This document shows, in pieces, positions 39,561 to 49,210 of a DNA stretch of 64,000 nucleotides; the stretch's first letter is position 1, and the number at the start of each line of letters is the position of its first letter. The notes under the pieces were generated by a model that did no database searches, had not been told where the DNA came from, and worked only from the letters and a program-made list of their open reading frames with translations. Both the position numbers and the translations under genes were made by a program. This DNA is from Rhodoferax sp. (GTDB lineage: Bacteria > Pseudomonadota > Gammaproteobacteria > Burkholderiales > Burkholderiaceae_C), in NCBI RefSeq assembly GCF_030646845.1, contig NZ_JAUSLE010000004.1:105552-169551 (forward strand), read 5' to 3'.

Positions 39561-39607
39561 AAGCTAATGATAAGCCCGCTGCAGACAGGTTCAATTGTCC
39601 CGAAGGT

Positions 39608-40351
39608 TCAATGCCCCAGGATTTTCGACAGGAAGTCCTTGCTGCGTTCGCTTTGCGGGTTGTTGAAAAAGTCGTGCGGGTTGTTCTGCTCGACGATCTG
39701 GCCCTGGTCCATGAAGATCACCCGGTCCGCTACCGCCTTGGCAAAACCCATTTCATGGGTGACGCACAGCATGGTGATGCCCTGGCTGGCCATCTCCACC
39801 ATCACGTCCAGCACTTCCTTGATCATCTCGGGGTCAAGTGCCGAGGTGGGCTCGTCGAACAGCATGATTTTTGGCGTCAGGCACAGCGCCCGGGCAATCG
39901 CCACACGCTGCTGCTGGCCGCCGGAGAGTTGCAGCGGGTACTTGCTGGCCTGCTCTGCGATGCGGACGCGCTTGAGCTGGATCATGGCCTTCTCTTCGGC
40001 GTCCTTCTTCGGCATCTTGCCGACCCACATGGGCGACAGCGTCAGATTCTCGAGAACGGTCAGGTGCGGGAACAGGTTGAACTGCTGGAACACCATGCCC
40101 ACCTTCTTGCGGATGTCGTCGATCGCTTTGACGTCGTCGGTGACTTCAACGCCGTCCACAAACAGATGTCCCTCCTGGTGTTCTTCGAGCCGGTTGATAC
40201 AACGGATCAGCGTTGATTTACCGGAGCCTGACGGGCCGCAAATGACGATGCGCTCACCGGGGGCCACGCTCAGGTCAATGTCGCGCAACACGTGAAAGTT
40301 GTTGCCGTACCACTTGTTGAGCTTTTCAAATTTGATGATGGGTTCTGACAT
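39608..40351 (-). CDS. aapP: General L-amino acid ABC transporter ATP-binding protein
   Basis: A 247-residue polar amino acid-type ATPase: Walker [19 protein letters not shown]-loop [17 protein letters not shown], signature [15 protein letters not shown], Walker [15 protein letters not shown], switch His VTHEMGFA. It is the last gene of the aapJQMP order read on the minus strand and drives uptake of amino acids with broad specificity. 58 bases separate it from aapM. Confidence 0.94.
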   Translation of the reverse strand: MSEPIIKFEKLNKWYGNNFHVLRDIDLSVAPGERIVICGPSGSGKSTLIRCINRLEEHQEGHLFVDGVEVTDDVKAIDDIRKKVGMVFQQFNLFPHLTVLENLTLSPMWVGKMPKKDAEEKAMIQLKRVRIAEQASKYPLQLSGGQQQRVAIARALCLTPKIMLFDEPTSALDPEMIKEVLDVMVEMASQGITMLCVTHEMGFAKAVADRVIFMDQGQIVEQNNPHDFFNNPQSERSKDFLSKILGH

Positions 40352-40409
40352 GATGATCTGAAGGAAGTTGATTTTTGATGGGCCAACAGGGCAGTGAGTG
40401 AATGACCTT

Positions 40410-41513
40410 CTAGCGCTGCTTGCCTTTGTTGACCTGTTTTTCCACCCAGACGCTGTAACGGGACATGGAAAAACAAAAAATGAAATAGATCATGGCGATG
40501 AAAAGATAGCCTTCAATCTTGAACGGTCGCCAGTCCGAATCCGAGTTCAAGGCCAGTGACAGGGCGCCCGTGAGTTCGTACAGACTCACGATAGTCACCA
40601 GTGATGTGTCCTTGAATGTCGAAATGAAACTGTTCATGATGCTGGGCACCACCATGGCCAGCGCCTGCGGCAGAACAATCTTGCGCTGGGTTTGCCAGTA
40701 AGACAGGCCCAGCGTGGCCGCCGCTTCAATTTGTCCTTTGGGAATGGCCTGCAGCCCGCCGCGAATGACTTCAGCCATGTACGCCGCTGCAAACAGTGTG
40801 ATACCGACCAGCACGCGAATCAGCACGTCAATGGTGAAACCCTGCGGCATGAACAGCGGGAACATGAATGAGGCCATGAACAGCACGGAAATCAGGGGCA
40901 CGCCGCGGATCAACTCGACATAGATGGTGCAGAAGGTCCGGATCGCCGGCAAGTTGGAGCGCCGTCCCAGCGCCACGACCAGGGCAATGGGAAAAGCCAT
41001 CGCCATCGACAGGGAGGCCAACAGGATGGTGAGGGGCAAGCCGCCCCAGCGGTCCGTCTCGACCTTGCTCAAACCCATGACGTTGCCGTACATCAGGGTA
41101 AAGAACAGGGTGAGAACGACGACCCAGAGAATGGCCAGCCAGGGCCGCCAGAAGGCACGGGTGCAACTCGCGGCCAGCAGGCCCAGCATCAGCAGGGTCG
41201 CTACCAGGGGGCGCCATTGCTCCTCAAACGGGTATCGGCCGAACAGGATGATGCGGTATTTTTCTGCAACAACGCCCCAGCAGGCCCCAACGCCTTCCAC
41301 GCGGCAGGCGTTGAAGTCGGGTCGCCAGGCGGCCCGAAAGATGGCCCAACTGAGCAGTTGGGGTATCAGATAGAGAATGGCCCCGCCGATCACGATGGTC
41401 ATCAGGGCGGTCACCCAGTCGCCAAAAAGATTGGTCCGAATCCAGGCAACGGGGCCTCCGGTTTGAGTCGGAGCCGGGCGCGGTTCAATGGGCTGAAAAG
41501 TTTGTGCGGTCAT
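40410..41513 (-). CDS. aapM: General L-amino acid ABC transporter permease AapM
   Basis: A 367-residue permease. An unusually long N-terminal region with extra helices precedes the His/Glu/Gln-type permease core: [20 protein letters not shown], the EAA loop [20 protein letters not shown], and [19 protein letters not shown]. Start ATG 41513 ([12 protein letters not shown]) was chosen over an upstream extension. Gene order and length match AapM of alphaproteobacterial and betaproteobacterial aap operons. Confidence 0.92.
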   Translation of the reverse strand: MTAQTFQPIEPRPAPTQTGGPVAWIRTNLFGDWVTALMTIVIGGAILYLIPQLLSWAIFRAAWRPDFNACRVEGVGACWGVVAEKYRIILFGRYPFEEQWRPLVATLLMLGLLAASCTRAFWRPWLAILWVVVLTLFFTLMYGNVMGLSKVETDRWGGLPLTILLASLSMAMAFPIALVVALGRRSNLPAIRTFCTIYVELIRGVPLISVLFMASFMFPLFMPQGFTIDVLIRVLVGITLFAAAYMAEVIRGGLQAIPKGQIEAAATLGLSYWQTQRKIVLPQALAMVVPSIMNSFISTFKDTSLVTIVSLYELTGALSLALNSDSDWRPFKIEGYLFIAMIYFIFCFSMSRYSVWVEKQVNKGKQR

Positions 41514-41527
41514 GGTGTTGCCTGGGG

Positions 41528-42703
41528 TCAGCGTTCTTGAATCGCAGAGCGGGTGTTGTACCAGTTCATCAGCAAGGAGGTCGCCAGCGAGGTGCTCAGG
41601 TAGACCAGCATGACGATGGAAATGCATTCCACGGCCCGTCCGGTCTGGTTCAATGCCGTGTTGGCAATGGACACCACATCCGGATAGCCAATGGCCACGG
41701 CGAGAGACGAGTTCTTGGTGAGGTTCAGGAACTGGTTGGTCATGGGTGGAATGATCACCCGCAGCGCCTGCGGCAGCATGACCAGCCGCATCGACTGGCC
41801 CGGGTTCAGCCCGAGCGCAGCAGCGGCCTCGCCCTGGCCCCGCGCGACCGACTGAATGCCGGAGCGCACCACTTCGGCCACAAAGGCGGCCGTGTAGACG
41901 GTCAAACCGAGGAGGACCGCGAGAAATTCTGGTGTCAGCGAGCCACCTTTTTCAATGGAAAATTCGCCTTTGAAAGGTGAGTCCAACTCAGTCGGTGCGC
42001 CCCCGGCCAGCCATCCCAATACGGCGCCTGCCAGAACAATGGCCACAGGAACCCAGAACATGCTTTTGAGTTTCCCTGTGGCTTCAAATTGCCTGTAGGC
42101 CCATCTGCGGTAGATCACCGCCAACACTATGCCAGCCAGCAGGCCGAACACGGCCCACAAATGACCTGTCGCCCACACCGGAATCGGGTAGCTCAAGCCC
42201 CCCTTGCTCAGGAACAGGGGGCCAACGGTCCACGCGTCAGCGGCGGCTGGAAGTGCCTCTGTAAATAGCAGATACCACATGAGCAATTGCAGCAGCACAG
42301 GAACATTGCGGAAAAACTCCACATAGGCGTAGCACACGCCGCGAACCAGAGCGTTGCGCGAGAACCGGCCAACGCCCAGCAGCGTGCCCAGGATGGTCGT
42401 CAAAATGATGCCCAGGATCGCCACGCGCAGCGTGTTGGAGAGGCCCACCAGAAAGGCCTGCCAGTAGGGCTGCGCGGAGTCAAAGGGGAACAGGCTTTCG
42501 CCGATATCAAATCCGGCAGGGCCGGTGAGAAAGTCAAATCCGCTCTGGATGCCGCGGATTTTCATGTTGTACATCGTGTTGTGCGCGATGAACCAGACGA
42601 CAGCAGCAATCAGACCGATAGCGACCAGCTGATAGATGAAGCCTCTGAACGCCTGACTGCGCCAGGACCAGCTCTTCTTCTTCGGGGGGGACTTGGGGGT
42701 CAT
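41528..42703 (-). CDS. aapQ: General L-amino acid ABC transporter permease AapQ
   Basis: A 391-residue permease, partner of AapM. The N-terminal helix FIYQLVAIGLIAAVVWFIAH is followed by the long periplasmic loop with GFDFLTGPAGFDIGESL, then the conserved core TILGTLLGVGRFSRNALVRG and the EAA loop EAAAALGLNPGQSMRLVMLP with FLNLTKNSSLAVAIGYPD. It lies downstream of aapJ beyond an intrinsic terminator, so its expression is probably lower than that of the binding protein. Confidence 0.93.
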   Translation of the reverse strand: MTPKSPPKKKSWSWRSQAFRGFIYQLVAIGLIAAVVWFIAHNTMYNMKIRGIQSGFDFLTGPAGFDIGESLFPFDSAQPYWQAFLVGLSNTLRVAILGIILTTILGTLLGVGRFSRNALVRGVCYAYVEFFRNVPVLLQLLMWYLLFTEALPAAADAWTVGPLFLSKGGLSYPIPVWATGHLWAVFGLLAGIVLAVIYRRWAYRQFEATGKLKSMFWVPVAIVLAGAVLGWLAGGAPTELDSPFKGEFSIEKGGSLTPEFLAVLLGLTVYTAAFVAEVVRSGIQSVARGQGEAAAALGLNPGQSMRLVMLPQALRVIIPPMTNQFLNLTKNSSLAVAIGYPDVVSIANTALNQTGRAVECISIVMLVYLSTSLATSLLMNWYNTRSAIQER

Positions 42704-42746
42704 TGTCTTGCGCTCTCAAGAAAAGGCGGAACTTGGCACGGAGAGT

Positions 42747-42787
42747 AAAAAAAATGCTGCCAGCACAAACAGCGTGTACTGGCAGCA
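42747..42787 (-). terminator. Intrinsic terminator/attenuator between aapJ and aapQ
   Basis: On the minus strand TGCTGCCAG (42787-42779) pairs with CTGGCAGCA (42763-42755) around a 15-base loop and is followed by eight T (42754-42747). It should end most transcripts after aapJ, giving excess binding protein over permease and ATPase. Confidence 0.85.
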
Positions 42788-42818
42788 GCTAGCTTGTCAG
42801 CCCGGGATCAGTCTGACA

Positions 42819-43853
42819 TCAACGGACCGGGTAGGCGTACATCAGGCCGCCCTTGTTCCACTGGTTGTTCAGGCCACGCGGCAGACCGAGGGGTGAGTTC
42901 GGTCCGACGTTGCGTTCGAAACTCTCACCGTAGTTGCCGGTCGCCTTGACGGCGCGGGCCAGCCAGTCCTTGTCCAGACCCAGCAGCTTGCCGGTGTCTT
43001 CATTGCCGCCGCCGAGCAGTCGCTGCACGACAGGATTTGTGTCGGACTTCATCTTGTCCACATTGGCCTGGGTGATGCCGTACTCTTCGGCTTCGATCAG
43101 ACCGTACATGACCCACTTGACGATGGCAAACCACTCGTCGTCACCCCGGCGAACCATCGGGCCGAGGGGTTCCTTGGAGATCAGGTCCGGCAGGATGACG
43201 TGTTCTTTGGGGTCTTTGGCAACTTTGCTCCGTGTGGACGACAAACCTGAAGCATCGGTGGTGTAGGCAATGCAGCGTCCTGTGAAGTAGGCGTTCTCAG
43301 CGGCTTCCAGTTTTTCAAACACGACGGGCTTGATGCCGAGGTTGTTGGCTTTGGAGTAGTCGGTCAGGTTCTTTTCGGTGGTGGTGCCGGACTGCACGCA
43401 CACGGTTTGACCTTTGAGCTGCTTGGCGCTCTTGATCTTGGTTTTCGTCGGCACCATGAAGCCCTGGCCGTCATAGTAGTTGGGCACGGTGATGTTCAGA
43501 CCCAGCGAGGCGTCGCGGGTCAGGGTGAAGGTCGTGTTACGGGGCAATACATCGACCTCGCCAGATTGCAGGGCCGTGAAGCGCTGCTGGGCGTTGAGGG
43601 GAACGTACTTGACTTTTTCTGCGTCGTTCAAGACGGTTGCAGCCAGCGCGCGGCAGACATCCACGTCGAGCCCTGACCATTTTCCGGCAGAATCAGCCGC
43701 CGAAAACCCGGCCAGGCCGGCGTTCACGCCACAAATAAGCTGACCGCGAGCCTTGATACCGTCCAGTGTCTTGCCCGCGTGGGCGGGGGCCACCATCATC
43801 GCGCCCATGGCGGCCACGATGGCAGCCATGGTCTTCAGTTTATTGTTGGTCAT
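42819..43853 (-). CDS. aapJ: General L-amino acid ABC transporter substrate-binding protein
   Basis: A 344-residue periplasmic binding protein with a signal peptide ending near APAHAGKTL. Family blocks are VNAGLAGFSAADSAGKWSGL, DVDVCRALAATVLND, VCVQSGTTTEKNLTDY and RGDDEWFAIVKWVMYG, all characteristic of AapJ/BztA. ATG 43853 lies eight bases after GGAG and is preferred over the ATG two codons upstream. First gene of the aap operon; likely regulated by amino acid or nitrogen status, but no operator is certain. Confidence 0.94.
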   Translation of the reverse strand: MTNNKLKTMAAIVAAMGAMMVAPAHAGKTLDGIKARGQLICGVNAGLAGFSAADSAGKWSGLDVDVCRALAATVLNDAEKVKYVPLNAQQRFTALQSGEVDVLPRNTTFTLTRDASLGLNITVPNYYDGQGFMVPTKTKIKSAKQLKGQTVCVQSGTTTEKNLTDYSKANNLGIKPVVFEKLEAAENAYFTGRCIAYTTDASGLSSTRSKVAKDPKEHVILPDLISKEPLGPMVRRGDDEWFAIVKWVMYGLIEAEEYGITQANVDKMKSDTNPVVQRLLGGGNEDTGKLLGLDKDWLARAVKATGNYGESFERNVGPNSPLGLPRGLNNQWNKGGLMYAYPVR

Positions 43854-43859
43854 TTGCAT

Positions 43860-44229
43860 TGCTCCAGTAAAAGCGGTAATAAAAAATGGATTCGGACAGT
43901 TTCCTGCAGAGTCACCCGGAACACGAACTTTAGCGCCACCAGGCCGGTGTGGTCATCGGGGTTTACTCTTGCACTTCATGCAAAAAGTTCATAACCTGAT
44001 CCGCGCCCATGCGTGAACTCTCAATGTCCTCAGCAGAAACCGTGCCAGCGCTTGACGGCTCAGGGGATTCAGAACGGCACGCATTGGCGCCGAATTGGTG
44101 CACCGTGCCCATTCCAATCGCGTCCCAACGGCGACAGCTGAATGCTTGCGGTGCATGGGGCCTCCCGTATCCTTTGAGCGCGCACGATTTTCAGTTACTG
44201 TTCACGCCAGATCAAGAAAGCACTGCAAT
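43860..44229. other. Divergent spacer between aapJ and the acyl-CoA ligase gene
   Basis: No supportable gene. The only pattern is TTGCACTTCATGCAA (43969-43983), two TGCAA/TTGCA arms around a five-base centre, placed where the aap promoter would be. I see no sigma-54 signature. Confidence 0.45.
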
Positions 44230-45954
44230 ATGAATCAGTCTGCAAGTTCCCAAGGTTCCAGGGTCATCCGGGCCCACCATCGTTTTTGGCCCAAGCGCCT
44301 GCCCCATGCCATCACGCTGCCGGCGACCTCCTTGTGGGACAACCTGGAGACCAGCGCCCGGCGTTATCCGCAGAAGGCAGCGCTGGTGTTTTTTGGCCGG
44401 GTCTTCAGTTACGCCGAGGTGCTACAAAAAGCAGAGCGGCTGGCAGCCTGCCTGCAAGGGCTGGGGGTCAAAAAGGGTGACCGGGTGGTGCTCAACATGC
44501 AGAACTGTCCGCAACTGGTGGTTGCGCACTTTGCGATCCTGCGGGCCAACGCCGTGGTGGTGCCGGTGAACCCGATGAACCGCGCCGAAGAGCTCAAGCA
44601 CTACATCACCGATCCGGACGCGAAAGTGGCGATCACGACGGCCGATCTGGCATCTGAACTGGCGCGCGCCAGCGACGCATTGGCGCCCGCCCAGCGGCTG
44701 TCGCACCTGCTGGTGACGCATTTCACCGATGCGTTTGACGCCACGGTGTCCGGTGACAATGTGCCCCCCGCCGCCTGGACAGACTGGTTGCTGACACGTC
44801 ACGCGCTCCCCACTTTGCAGGACGGCCAGGTGCACAGCTGGGATGAGGCGATGAGCGTCACTGCCGCGGCACCGGAGCTGTCCGTGGGGCCGGCCGATCT
44901 GGCCATCCTGCCTTACACCAGCGGCACCACTGGGCTGCCCAAAGGCTGCATGCATACCCATGCCAGCATCATGCACAACGCCGTGGCCAGCAGCCTGTGG
45001 GGCAATGGTTCGGCCGAGAACGTGGTTCTTACCGTGGTGCCCATGTTCCACATCACCGGCATGGTGAGCCTGATGCACACCAGCATCCGGGGCGGCGCCA
45101 CCCTCATCATGATGCCGCGCTGGGACCGCGAGCTGGCCGGGCGCCTCATATCAATCTGGCAGGTGACGCACTGGACCAACATCCCCACCATGGTGATTGA
45201 CCTGCTGGGTAGCCCCAACTTCGAGCAGTTCGATCTCTCCAGCCTGGTCTACATTGGTGGCGGCGGCGCCGCCATGCCGCAGGCGGTGGCGCAGCGGCTG
45301 TATGAGCAGTTTGGTCTGCGGTACGTGGAGGGTTACGGCCTGACGGAGACGGCCGCGCCGTCCCACAGCAATCCGCCGGATGCGCCCAAGCAGCAGTGCC
45401 TGGGCATTCCCTTCATGAGCACCGACGCGCGGGTGATTGATCCGGACACGCTGCTTGAGATGCCAATGGGCGAGCAGGGCGAAATCATCATTCATGGGCC
45501 GGAAGTCTTTCAGGGCTACTGGAAGCGACCCGACGCCACCGAAGCGGCCTTTATTGACTTCGAGGGCAAGCGTTTTTTCCGTTCCGGCGACCTCGGCCAT
45601 GTGGACGCAGATGGCTATTTCTTCCTGACCGACCGTCTCAAGCGCATGATCAATGCGTCCGGCTTCAAGGTCTGGCCAGCCGAGGTCGAGGCGCTCATGT
45701 TCCGGCATCCGGCGGTGCAGGAAGCCTGCATTATTTCCACCAAGGACAGCTATCGGGGTGAATCGGTCAAGGCCGTGATTGTCCTGCGCCCGTCGCACAA
45801 GGGCGCGGTCAGTGAGCAGGACATCATCACCTGGTGCCGCGACAATATGGCTGTTTACAAAGTGCCGCGTGTCGTGCAGTTTGTGGATGCCTTGCCCAAG
45901 AGTGGTGCGGGCAAAGTGATGTGGCGCTCCTTGCAGGAGGCGGAAGGAAAGTAA
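44230..45954 (+). CDS. Acyl-CoA synthetase (AMP-forming, long/medium-chain or aromatic)
   Basis: A 574-residue adenylate-forming ligase of class I. The AMP-binding loop is LPYTSGTTGLPKGCMHTHAS, followed by YGLTETAAPSHSNPP, the hinge GDLGHVDADGYFFLTDRLKR and the catalytic lysine region PKSGAGKVMWRSL. It activates a carboxylic acid to its CoA ester; the chain type is not evident. ATG 44230 begins MNQSASSQGSRV and is preferred over an upstream extension lacking homology. The stop overlaps the next start by one base (TAATG). Confidence 0.9.
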   Translation: MNQSASSQGSRVIRAHHRFWPKRLPHAITLPATSLWDNLETSARRYPQKAALVFFGRVFSYAEVLQKAERLAACLQGLGVKKGDRVVLNMQNCPQLVVAHFAILRANAVVVPVNPMNRAEELKHYITDPDAKVAITTADLASELARASDALAPAQRLSHLLVTHFTDAFDATVSGDNVPPAAWTDWLLTRHALPTLQDGQVHSWDEAMSVTAAAPELSVGPADLAILPYTSGTTGLPKGCMHTHASIMHNAVASSLWGNGSAENVVLTVVPMFHITGMVSLMHTSIRGGATLIMMPRWDRELAGRLISIWQVTHWTNIPTMVIDLLGSPNFEQFDLSSLVYIGGGGAAMPQAVAQRLYEQFGLRYVEGYGLTETAAPSHSNPPDAPKQQCLGIPFMSTDARVIDPDTLLEMPMGEQGEIIIHGPEVFQGYWKRPDATEAAFIDFEGKRFFRSGDLGHVDADGYFFLTDRLKRMINASGFKVWPAEVEALMFRHPAVQEACIISTKDSYRGESVKAVIVLRPSHKGAVSEQDIITWCRDNMAVYKVPRVVQFVDALPKSGAGKVMWRSLQEAEGK

Positions 45955-46838
45955 TGGTAGTTCCCGCGCAGGAGAGTCTTGGCAAGCCGTTGACCGGGTG
46001 GCGGCTGCGGCTGTACACCATCATCTTTGAGGCCGACACACGCGCCGGGCGTCTGTTTGACCAGTGGTTGATTGCGGTCATTTTGGCGAGTGTGGCGGTG
46101 GTCGTCGCTGACAGCGTGCAGGGGGTAGGGCCGGCCTACCGCACGGTCTTCTCGTGGCTGGAGTGGATCTTCACCATCGCCTTCACGCTGGAGTATGCGG
46201 CAAGGCTGTTGTGCGTGCGCCATCCCTTGCGTTACGCCCTCAGTTTTTACGGCGTGATTGATTTGTTGGCACTCCTGCCCACCTATGTGGCGCTGCTGGT
46301 GCCCGAGGTGCACGCCTTGATTGATGTGCGGGTGCTGCGTTTGTTGCGCGTGTTTCGCATCTTCAAATTGACGGCCTACGTCTCTGAGTACCAGTCGCTG
46401 GGCCGTGCGCTGAAGGCCAGCCGGCGCAAGATTCTTGTGTTTCTCTCGGCGGTGTTGATGATTGTGCTGGTCATGGGCACCCTGATGTATGTGGTGGAGG
46501 GGCCCGCCAACGGATTCACCAGTATTCCAACGTCGGTGTATTGGGCGATCACGACGATGACGACAGTCGGGTTTGGCGACATCACCCCCAAGACCGATCT
46601 GGGCCGCCTGATCTCATCGGCCATGATGCTTCTGGGCTGGGGCACACTGGCGGTACCGACCGGCATCGTGACGGCGGAGATGACGGCCAGACGGCTCGCC
46701 ACCGTACCGACGACGCGCACCTGTCAGGAGTGCCTCACCGAAGGGCAGCTGCCGGAGGCCAACTTCTGTCTGCATTGCGGGGCCAAATTGTCTGAATATT
46801 TCAACGACGCCGCCCTTGAGCGGCTGCCGCAGGATTAG
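45954..46838 (+). CDS. Voltage-gated K+ channel with C-terminal zinc ribbon
   Basis: A 294-residue six-helix ion channel. S4 carries regularly spaced Arg (VRVLRLLRVFRIFKL), the pore has the potassium filter in TTMTTVGFGDITP, and S6 follows (MMLLGWGTLAVPTGIV). After S6 a short tail ends in a zinc-ribbon-like module, CQEC-x10-CLHC, a feature seen in some KCH-type bacterial channels. Its ATG overlaps the ligase stop, suggesting co-translation with that unrelated gene. Confidence 0.9.
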   Translation: MVVPAQESLGKPLTGWRLRLYTIIFEADTRAGRLFDQWLIAVILASVAVVVADSVQGVGPAYRTVFSWLEWIFTIAFTLEYAARLLCVRHPLRYALSFYGVIDLLALLPTYVALLVPEVHALIDVRVLRLLRVFRIFKLTAYVSEYQSLGRALKASRRKILVFLSAVLMIVLVMGTLMYVVEGPANGFTSIPTSVYWAITTMTTVGFGDITPKTDLGRLISSAMMLLGWGTLAVPTGIVTAEMTARRLATVPTTRTCQECLTEGQLPEANFCLHCGAKLSEYFNDAALERLPQD

Positions 46839-46861
46839 CATTATTTTTTTTGGAGATCGAC

Positions 46862-47896
46862 GTGTTTCAAACCTCTATCGCGGGCAGCCTGCCCAAACCA
46901 GCCTGGCTTTCGGAGACCGAAAAACTCTGGCCTCAATGGAAGGTGCAAGGCGCAGAGTTGCAGCAAGCCAAGATGGACGCAACGCTGTTATGGATCAAGC
47001 TGCAGGAAGACGCCGGGCTGGACATCGTGGGCGATGGCGAACAGTCGCGCCAGCATTTTGTTCATGGCTTTCTCGAGCAGGTGGAGGGCATCGACTTCGA
47101 GCACAAGGTCACCATGGGCATCCGCAATGGGCGCTACGACGCCCAGGTGCCGCAGGTGATTGCGCCGCTGAAGCTCAAAGGCCGCGTGCATGCGTTCGAA
47201 GCACAACTGGCGCGCGCACATACCAAAAAGAAACTGAAGTTCACCTTGCCCGGCCCACTGACCATCGTGGACACCGTGGCCGACCGCTTTTATGGGAGCA
47301 AGGTCGATATGGCGATGGCCTTTGCCGAGTTGCTCAATCAGGAAGCGCTGGCCCTGCAGGCCGACGGCGTGGACATCATCCAGTTTGATGAACCGGCTTT
47401 CAACGTCTACATGCAGGACGCCGCCGATTGGGGTGTGAAAGCACTGGAGCGTGCCGCCCGGGGCCTGACCTGTACCACCGCCGTGCATATTTGCTATGGC
47501 TACGGCATCAAGGCCAACCTGGACTGGAAAGAAACCCTGGGGCAGGAGTGGCGCCAGTACGAGGCCATTTTTCCGGCTCTGGCCAAAAGCAGCATCCAGC
47601 AGGTGAGTCTGGAGTGCTATCACTCGCATGTGCCGCCGGATCTGATGAAGCTGCTCGAAGGCAAAGACGTGATGGTGGGCGTGATCGACGTCGCCAGCGA
47701 CGAGGTCGAAACGCCTGAGCAGGTGGCGGACACGATTGGCAAGGCATTGCAGTTCGTGCCCAGGAACCGCTTGTTTGCGTGTACCAATTGCGGGCTGGCG
47801 CCGATGAGCCGCGAGATCGCCGTGAAGAAACTGGAGGCGCTGGCGGCCGGTGCGGCACTGGCGCGGCAACGCTACGACACGGCGGGGGCAGCCTGA
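46862..47896 (+). CDS. MetE C-terminal-domain methyltransferase (methionine synthase-like)
   Basis: A 344-residue protein corresponding to the catalytic half of cobalamin-independent methionine synthase, without the N-terminal half. Zinc-site residues are visible in TAVHICYGYG (His, Cys) and FACTNCGLAPMSREIA (Cys); FDEPAFNVY and SLECYHSHVPPDLMKLL are further family blocks. GTG 46862 follows GGAG by six bases. It could be one of the folate-independent core methionine synthases (MesD-like), though the usual MesX partner is not in the window, or another methylthiol transferase. It is coupled to the next gene by TGATG. Confidence 0.8.
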   Translation: MFQTSIAGSLPKPAWLSETEKLWPQWKVQGAELQQAKMDATLLWIKLQEDAGLDIVGDGEQSRQHFVHGFLEQVEGIDFEHKVTMGIRNGRYDAQVPQVIAPLKLKGRVHAFEAQLARAHTKKKLKFTLPGPLTIVDTVADRFYGSKVDMAMAFAELLNQEALALQADGVDIIQFDEPAFNVYMQDAADWGVKALERAARGLTCTTAVHICYGYGIKANLDWKETLGQEWRQYEAIFPALAKSSIQQVSLECYHSHVPPDLMKLLEGKDVMVGVIDVASDEVETPEQVADTIGKALQFVPRNRLFACTNCGLAPMSREIAVKKLEALAAGAALARQRYDTAGAA

Positions 47897-49122
47897 TGAG
47901 CCGGGCGCGTTCCACCGCTGGTTCCCCCGCCCTGGCGTTACCCATGGTCTCGCCGGAGAAAGCGGGCCTGTGCCCGCTGCGCACGGCCAGGATGATGGCG
48001 GTGTTGCAGTCCGAGGTGGATCGCCAGCGCCTGCCCGGTGCGGTCGTCCTGATTGCCCGGCACGGGAAGCTGGCCCTGTTTGAAAGCCTGGGCGCGCTGG
48101 ACCCGGCGACGGGTACCGCGATGACGCGGGACGCCATCTTCCGTATTTACTCGATGACCAAGCCGATCGTGTCGGTCGCCGTCATGATGCTCATGGAGCA
48201 GGGGAAACTGCTGCTGAATGACCCGGTGGCCAAGTACCTGCCCGAGTACGCGACCCAGAAAGTCGCCCACATGGTGGATGGGGCCGTGCAACTGGCTGCT
48301 GTGCAGCAGGGGGCGACCATCCAGGACTTGTTGCGCCACACGGCCGGCCTGACCTATGAATTCATGGGCAACGGACCGGTGCAGCGGCAGTATGCGCAGA
48401 GCCGAATCGGTTCGCGCGAGCGCAGCAATGCCGAGTTTTCGCATCAACTGGCGGCCTTGCCGCTGATGTTCGAACCCGGCACCATGTGGGAGTACGGCCG
48501 TGCCACGGATGTGCTGGGGCGCGTGGTGGAAATGGTGAGCGGCCAGACGCTCGGCGCGTATTTGCAGGAACACATATTCAAGCCGCTGGACATGACCGAC
48601 ACGGGTTTTTCCGTGCCGCCAGAGCATCACAGCCGCATTGCCGAACCGTTTGCCCGCGACCCCGAGGGCGGGCTGCAGATGCGGGTGATCGATGTGCGCG
48701 AAGCCGGGGCGATGGAGTCGGGCGGTGGCGGTCTGGCTTCGACCGCGAGGGATTACGCGCGGTTTCTGCAGTTCATGGTGAACAAGGGCGAACTGGATGG
48801 TGTACGCCTGCTGGGGTCCAGAACGGTCGCGTTCATGACCGCAGACCATCTGGGTGATATTCCTGTCAACGGCGGGGCGTCGCGCGATCTGCTGCCACCC
48901 GGACATGGCTTCGGCCTGGGCTTTGCGGTGCGCAAAGACCTGGGTGTTGCGTCCGTGCCGGGTTCAGTCGGCATGTACTTCTGGGGCGGCATGGCGGGTA
49001 CGACCTTCTTCGTCGATCCTGCCGAAGACATGTTCGCCTGTCTGATGCTGCAGGCCCCCAACCAGCGTGAGTACTACCGCATGCTGTTTCGCGATCTGGT
49101 GTACGCCACGCTGCTGGACTGA
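47896..49122 (+). CDS. Beta-lactamase-fold serine hydrolase (EstB-like)
   Basis: A 408-residue class C beta-lactamase-related esterase or peptidase. The nucleophile motif SxxK is YSMTKPIVSVAVMML and the Tyr motif is EYGRATDVLGRVVE; HTAGLTYEFMG and GFGLGFAVRKD are further family landmarks. There is no signal peptide, so it is probably cytoplasmic and likely an esterase rather than an antibiotic-degrading enzyme. Its ATG overlaps the preceding TGA. A repeat-derived hairpin separates it from the convergent curA-like gene. Confidence 0.88.
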   Translation: MSRARSTAGSPALALPMVSPEKAGLCPLRTARMMAVLQSEVDRQRLPGAVVLIARHGKLALFESLGALDPATGTAMTRDAIFRIYSMTKPIVSVAVMMLMEQGKLLLNDPVAKYLPEYATQKVAHMVDGAVQLAAVQQGATIQDLLRHTAGLTYEFMGNGPVQRQYAQSRIGSRERSNAEFSHQLAALPLMFEPGTMWEYGRATDVLGRVVEMVSGQTLGAYLQEHIFKPLDMTDTGFSVPPEHHSRIAEPFARDPEGGLQMRVIDVREAGAMESGGGGLASTARDYARFLQFMVNKGELDGVRLLGSRTVAFMTADHLGDIPVNGGASRDLLPPGHGFGLGFAVRKDLGVASVPGSVGMYFWGGMAGTTFFVDPAEDMFACLMLQAPNQREYYRMLFRDLVYATLLD

Positions 49123-49146
49123 CGCGGCTCTTTTCTGATTTATAAG

Positions 49147-49206
49147 AAATCAGGCTGTAGCCCCCGTTTTATATGCCTCATATGCTATTTATTTGATAGC
49201 ATATAA
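49147..49206 (+). repeat. Interspersed comamonad-type repeat, copy H (between convergent genes)
   Basis: The best-preserved copy: AAATCAGGCTGTAGCCCCCG, then TTTTATATGCCTC and the hairpin ATATGCTAT-ttatttg-ATAGCATAT (about 49178-49203). It fills the space between the convergent serine hydrolase and oxidoreductase genes and may serve as a bidirectional 3' end. Confidence 0.85.
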
Positions 49207-49210
49207 GCGC

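Noticed and set aside
47896..49122. Antibiotic-resistance beta-lactamase
   Set aside because: It has SxxK but no signal peptide, and the motif context is that of EstB-like esterases.
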